In this document: one piece after another, positions 6,620-9,216 of the stretch
How the letters are laid out: each line of letters opens with the position of its first letter
Position numbering within the stretch: the first letter of the stretch is position 1
Source: an uncultured Pseudomonadota bacterium
Lineage (GTDB): Bacteria > Lernaellota > Lernaellaia > Lernaellales > Lernaellaceae
NCBI GenBank assembly: GCA_937967875.1
Contig: CALBTQ010000812.1
Span: 1 to 9,216 of the forward strand
Length of the DNA stretch: 9,216 bases
Direction: 5' to 3'
Notes under the pieces: generated by a model
Told to the model about the DNA's origin: nothing
The model's database searches: none
What the model saw: only the letters and a program-made list of their open reading frames with translations
Program-made: the position numbers and the translations under genes

Positions 6620-8652
6620 TCGTCACCCGTAATCAGTCCACGTTGGTAGAGCAGCCAATAGACATATAGGTACTCGGCGGAGAACTCGGAACGATCCGAA
6701 GCGCCGTCGCGGTAACCGAAGGGAGAGTTGCGGAACATGAAATTGTCCACGCCCTGCTCGAACAGCGGGTAGCCGTACAGGCTGAAGAAACGATCGTTGG
6801 ACGTCCACCAGTCGAACTTCCACGGCAGCGACGGGAACGGGCTCAGGCTGAAGCCCGGGTTGATGGCCCAATCGATATCGGTGTGCGTTTTCGGCGTGGG
6901 AAATTCGCGCAGGCGCCACAGGCCCTCTTCGAGCCGCGCGGCATCGAGTTCGTCCCAACCCATCGCGGCCATGGTGGTCAAGAAGAGCGGCAGGCGCGGT
7001 CCGTGCATCATCCAGTACGCGCGCTGACAGCCGTGGCGCAATTCGTCGAGCGAATCGTCTTCCAGCAGTTCGGCCAGCCAGGTCAGCACGATCATCGATT
7101 GCGCGTTCAGATGGTTGCCCGACCAATCCGAGATGCCGTAGATGTAAAAACTGCCGTTGCCCAGTTCTTCGAGGAACAGATCGTAGAAGAAATTGTTGAG
7201 CAACTGCCGGTACCGTTGCCGAAAGGCGTTGTCGCCATCGAGGTAGTACAGCAACATGTTCATTTTCATTTCGTTGATCATGCCGTCGGCGGCGTCGGGG
7301 TGATGCTCTTCCAATTCGGCGAGCACGCGAATCATGTCGTCCACCAGGTCCGCGTAATCCGGGTTATCCGGCAGCACCATGCCCGCGAAGAGGAAGCCGA
7401 TCTGATAGCCGTGCAGCATGTCGTTGTTGCCGCCGGGCAGGTAGTCATAATTTTCGTAGGGCGCTTCGCCGCGCACCCAACCGCCGGGCATGTTTTCGTC
7501 ATGCACGCGCAGGCTGCGCGCAAACGCGCCGATCTCCGGCACGATATCGTAGGCCAGCACCTGCCCGCGCGCGCAGGTCACTACGTGTTCCAGCGCCTCG
7601 GCCTCGCCGGTGGCCAGATAACGCAACGCCTGGCTGCCGATGTACACGCCGGTCCAGAGCATGCTGGACATGTCGTCATGAAACACGAGGTCCTCGCCCT
7701 CGCCGGTGCTCGCGTTGATCATCCCCGCGCCGTTGATGTGCCGCGCGTGCATGTCCTCGTCGAAGTACGCCGCTTTTTCGGCCAGCGTTTGGCGGTACGC
7801 GCGATTGCGCAACCGCGTTTCGGCCAGACTGACCGGGTCGATCACCTTCTGGATCACGCGCAGCACGTTCGGATTTTCGCGGTAAAAATCGAAGTCGGTG
7901 GGATCGAAGAAGATCGTGTGCAGCGCCGATTGGAAATCCTCGCGATCGCGATAGGGGTCCATTTCCTCGCGATCGATGAAGCCGCCGAACACGGCGAACA
8001 GCAAATCATGTAGACCGTCGCTGAGCGGCGCGTGCGTGGCGATGCGCTGGCGTTGATTCGCCCAGATCGGCGCGTCGCCGTTCGCTGCGGTCCAGGTCCA
8101 GGTTTCCGTCGCGGCGATCGCCTCACCGCCGGTGAAAGTACCGCCGAATGCGCCCTTGCCCGTGGGCGTGAACGTCGCGCTGACCGGCAGCGGATCGATA
8201 TTCTCCAGATCGCGCGTGAAATCGTCGTAAGCGGTCATGAAGCCGATGCGCTCCAACGCGGCGGAGGCGACAAAGCCGTTCAGGTCTCCGGTCACCTCGC
8301 CGCTCCACGCGCCGGCGACGGCGTCGCCTTCGAAATCGGCGGCGGCGTATTCGATCGTCCGCGCGAACGCGAGGCCCATTTCGCTCTCGTAGATTTCCGC
8401 CCACCCGCTGTATGCGCCGTATTGTTCGTCCTCACCATCAACCGCGTAAACGCCGGTTAGCGGCAGCGGCGTGTCGTCGTCATCGTCATCATCATCGATG
8501 GAATCGTCGTCGTCGTCGGCGGGAGTGGAATCGTCGTCGGCCGCATCGTCATCGACGGACAGATCGTCGTTGTCGTCATCATCATCGCCGCACGCAACCG
8601 CGAACATGACAAAGACAAAAAGCAGCGGTAGGAATTTTCGCAAAAAAGACAT
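6616..8652 (-). CDS. Large lipoprotein with poly-Asp linker and (alpha/alpha)6-barrel-like domain
   Basis: From ATG 8652 (GAGGTG 6 bases upstream) the product has 678 residues. The upstream in-frame ATG at 8685 is disfavoured because it would put 11 extra residues before a clean signal peptide. The signal (LRKFLPLLFVFVMF) ends at AVAC, making Cys21 the probable lipidated residue. Residues 23-60 are an aspartate linker, and 66-200 a beta-rich domain with Gly and Thr repeats. Residues 210-678 are mostly paired helices with aromatic loops: LWTGVYIGSQALRYLATGEA (332-351), PGGWVRGEA (389-397), PGGNNDMLHG (406-415), YGISDWSGNHLNAQS (505-519), and WKFDWWTSNDRFF (611-623). This pattern is like six-hairpin glycosidases and polysaccharide lyases, though I cannot name a family or catalytic residues. 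It is first in the operon and likely anchored to the envelope. Confidence 0.8.
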   Translation of the reverse strand: MSFLRKFLPLLFVFVMFAVACGDDDDDNDDLSVDDDAADDDSTPADDDDDSIDDDDDDDDTPLPLTGVYAVDGEDEQYGAYSGWAEIYESEMGLAFARTIEYAAADFEGDAVAGAWSGEVTGDLNGFVASAALERIGFMTAYDDFTRDLENIDPLPVSATFTPTGKGAFGGTFTGGEAIAATETWTWTAANGDAPIWANQRQRIATHAPLSDGLHDLLFAVFGGFIDREEMDPYRDREDFQSALHTIFFDPTDFDFYRENPNVLRVIQKVIDPVSLAETRLRNRAYRQTLAEKAAYFDEDMHARHINGAGMINASTGEGEDLVFHDDMSSMLWTGVYIGSQALRYLATGEAEALEHVVTCARGQVLAYDIVPEIGAFARSLRVHDENMPGGWVRGEAPYENYDYLPGGNNDMLHGYQIGFLFAGMVLPDNPDYADLVDDMIRVLAELEEHHPDAADGMINEMKMNMLLYYLDGDNAFRQRYRQLLNNFFYDLFLEELGNGSFYIYGISDWSGNHLNAQSMIVLTWLAELLEDDSLDELRHGCQRAYWMMHGPRLPLFLTTMAAMGWDELDAARLEEGLWRLREFPTPKTHTDIDWAINPGFSLSPFPSLPWKFDWWTSNDRFFSLYGYPLFEQGVDNFMFRNSPFGYRDGASDRSEFSAEYLYVYWLLYQRGLITGDE
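8473..8586 (-). repeat. GAC/GAT codon repeat encoding poly-aspartate linker (second copy)
   Basis: Residues 23-60 of the large lipoprotein are almost all aspartate, broken by N, LSV, AA, STPA and SI. As at 4628-4732, the linker directly follows the lipidated cysteine and uses the TPA breaker. The two DNA copies are not identical, so this is a shared protein design, not a recent duplication. Confidence 0.85.
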
Positions 8653-8679
8653 GCCGACACCTCGCTGTGCAAAGACACT

Positions 8680-8693
8680 ACTCAAGGTTGAGT
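8680..8693. promoter_or_regulatory. Palindrome at the presumed start site of the lipoprotein operon
   Basis: ACTCAA-GG-TTGAGT is a perfect inverted repeat with 6-base arms. It lies 28 bases before the lipoprotein start codon and, if the promoter at 8695-8723 is right, covers the transcription start. This is a typical repressor position, but no regulator is identified in the window for it. Confidence 0.4.
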
Positions 8694-8694
8694 C

Positions 8695-8723
8695 ATACTA
8701 ATCAATCAGCGGGAAAAGAACAA
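8695..8723 (-). promoter_or_regulatory. Possible promoter of the lipoprotein/glycosidase operon
   Basis: On the minus strand TTGTTC (8723-8718), a 17-base spacer and TAGTAT (8700-8695) form a sigma70-like pair matching consensus at 3 and 4 of 6 positions. It lies in the 79-base gap after the rhomboid stop. It is a weak call. Read-through from the rhomboid gene is an alternative, as no terminator is visible in the gap. Confidence 0.3.
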
Positions 8724-8731
8724 TTGCCGAC

Positions 8732-9171
8732 TTAGTGATAATAGGGTTTATCGTCGTCGTCACCGCGCACGACGTACAGGTGGCGATTCTCTTTTTTAAT
8801 TTTATCCAATTTACGCCGGTAATACTTGTCGCGCAGGCGCAGGAAGATGCGGTCGTAGCGCAGAAAAATGAAACCGAAAACCATGCCGCCCAGGTGCGCC
8901 AGATGGGCCACGCCACTCATCTCCGCCCGGCCGGAAATGCTCGACGCCAATTCGATCACCCCCAGGGCGATGACGAACCACTTCACTTTCACCGGGAAGA
9001 GAAAATACAGGTAGACCATCCGGTTGGGATAAGTCATGCCGTAGGCCATCAGAATGCCGTAGACGATGCCCGACGCGCCGATCACCGGCACCTTCAGATC
9101 CGGCGTGAACAGCACCTGGCACAAGCCCGCGCCCAGGCCGACGACCACCAGGTAAACGATGAACTTTTTGC
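8732..9171 (-). CDS. Rhomboid family intramembrane serine protease, C-terminal part (truncated by contig end)
   Basis: Rhomboids cleave membrane proteins within the bilayer using a Ser-His dyad. The native part holds 145 residues beginning KKFIVYLVVV. It contains the serine motif GASG (31-34; Ser33) at the head of a membrane helix, another hydrophobic helix (51-75), and AHLAHLGG (88-95) carrying the catalytic histidine before the last helix (GMVFGFIFL). The N-terminal helices are missing. A basic cytoplasmic tail (KYYRRKLDKIKKENR) then a short acidic DDDD and KPYYH finish the protein. If the frame is read past 9171 it gains an N-terminal peptide MTGVQTCALPIC, of which all but part of the last codon is translated adapter. 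That false start must not be annotated. It is transcribed in the same direction as the lipoprotein operon, 79 bases upstream. Confidence 0.93.
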
Positions 9172-9216
9172 AGATCGGAAGAGCACACGTCTGAACTCCA
9201 GTCACCGAATACGATC
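9172..9216 (-). other. Illumina P7/read-2 adapter with index (artefact)
   Basis: AGATCGGAAGAGCACACG at 9172 begins the standard read-through adapter. It ends with GTCAC at 9201-9205, followed by the 8-base index CGAATACG (9206-9213) and ATC of the P7 end. It is the reverse complement of 1-48 except for the mismatch at 21. The adapter cuts the rhomboid gene and supplies a false start codon for it. Confidence 0.99.

Noticed and set aside
49..9171. tRNA, rRNA or riboswitch genes
   Set aside because: No tRNA cloverleaf ending, rRNA segment or conserved riboswitch core was seen in the non-coding stretches, which are all under 220 bases.
8811..9188. 125-codon minus-strand frame starting MCSSDL
   Set aside because: Its start is adapter sequence in another frame, and the rest is out of frame with the rhomboid, whose GASG and HxxHLGG motifs show the true frame.
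1..9216. Terminal inverted repeats of a mobile element
   Set aside because: The inverted ends are Illumina adapter, and there is no transposase or target duplication.

Overview
This window is a metagenome-style contig whose two ends are Illumina adapter, not biology. Bases 1-48 and 9172-9216 are the same indexed TruSeq read-2/P7 adapter in opposite orientations, so the native insert is 49-9171 and the genes at both ends are cut off. The genes are GC-rich, have clear Shine-Dalgarno sites, and include lipoproteins with lipoboxes and a rhomboid protease. This fits a Gram-negative-type bacterium. The poly-aspartate linkers behind the lipoprotein cysteines are a style I associate with uncultured deltaproteobacteria-like lineages, but that placement is from memory and weak.

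Left part (49-467, minus): the start of a membrane sensor protein, probably a histidine kinase or a related receptor. It has one membrane segment and the beginning of an extracytoplasmic PAS/Cache-like domain, and is cut by the contig end. A 216-base AT-rich divergent intergenic region follows. It holds a near-consensus sigma70 promoter (618-646, plus strand) and two inverted repeats, one over the -10/start region and one over the ribosome site and start codon of the next gene.

Plus-strand operon (684-4084, gaps of 9-15 bases): a ribbon-helix-helix (RHH) regulator, ATP sulfurylase (sat), an alkaline-phosphatase-superfamily phosphodiesterase, and APS kinase (cysC). Sat and CysC together convert sulfate to PAPS, the sulfate donor. 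The metal-dependent hydrolase between them keeps all its metal ligands and may act on a nucleotide or sulfate ester made or recycled by the pathway. The regulator and CysC end in closely similar C-terminal tails of about 19 residues (…RL-x-x-LGYL), which is the most intriguing feature here. The operon ends in a Rho-independent terminator (4174-4206).

Minus-strand operon (8652 down to 4220): a 678-residue lipoprotein with an (alpha/alpha)6-barrel-like catalytic region, a 600-residue secreted protein resembling GH57/GH38-type glycosidases or deacetylases (ATGA start/stop overlap), and a 195-residue small lipoprotein. These look like an envelope-bound carbohydrate-processing set of unassigned substrate. 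A possible promoter with a palindrome at its start site lies upstream. At the right end is the C-terminal catalytic half of a rhomboid intramembrane protease, truncated by the adapter.
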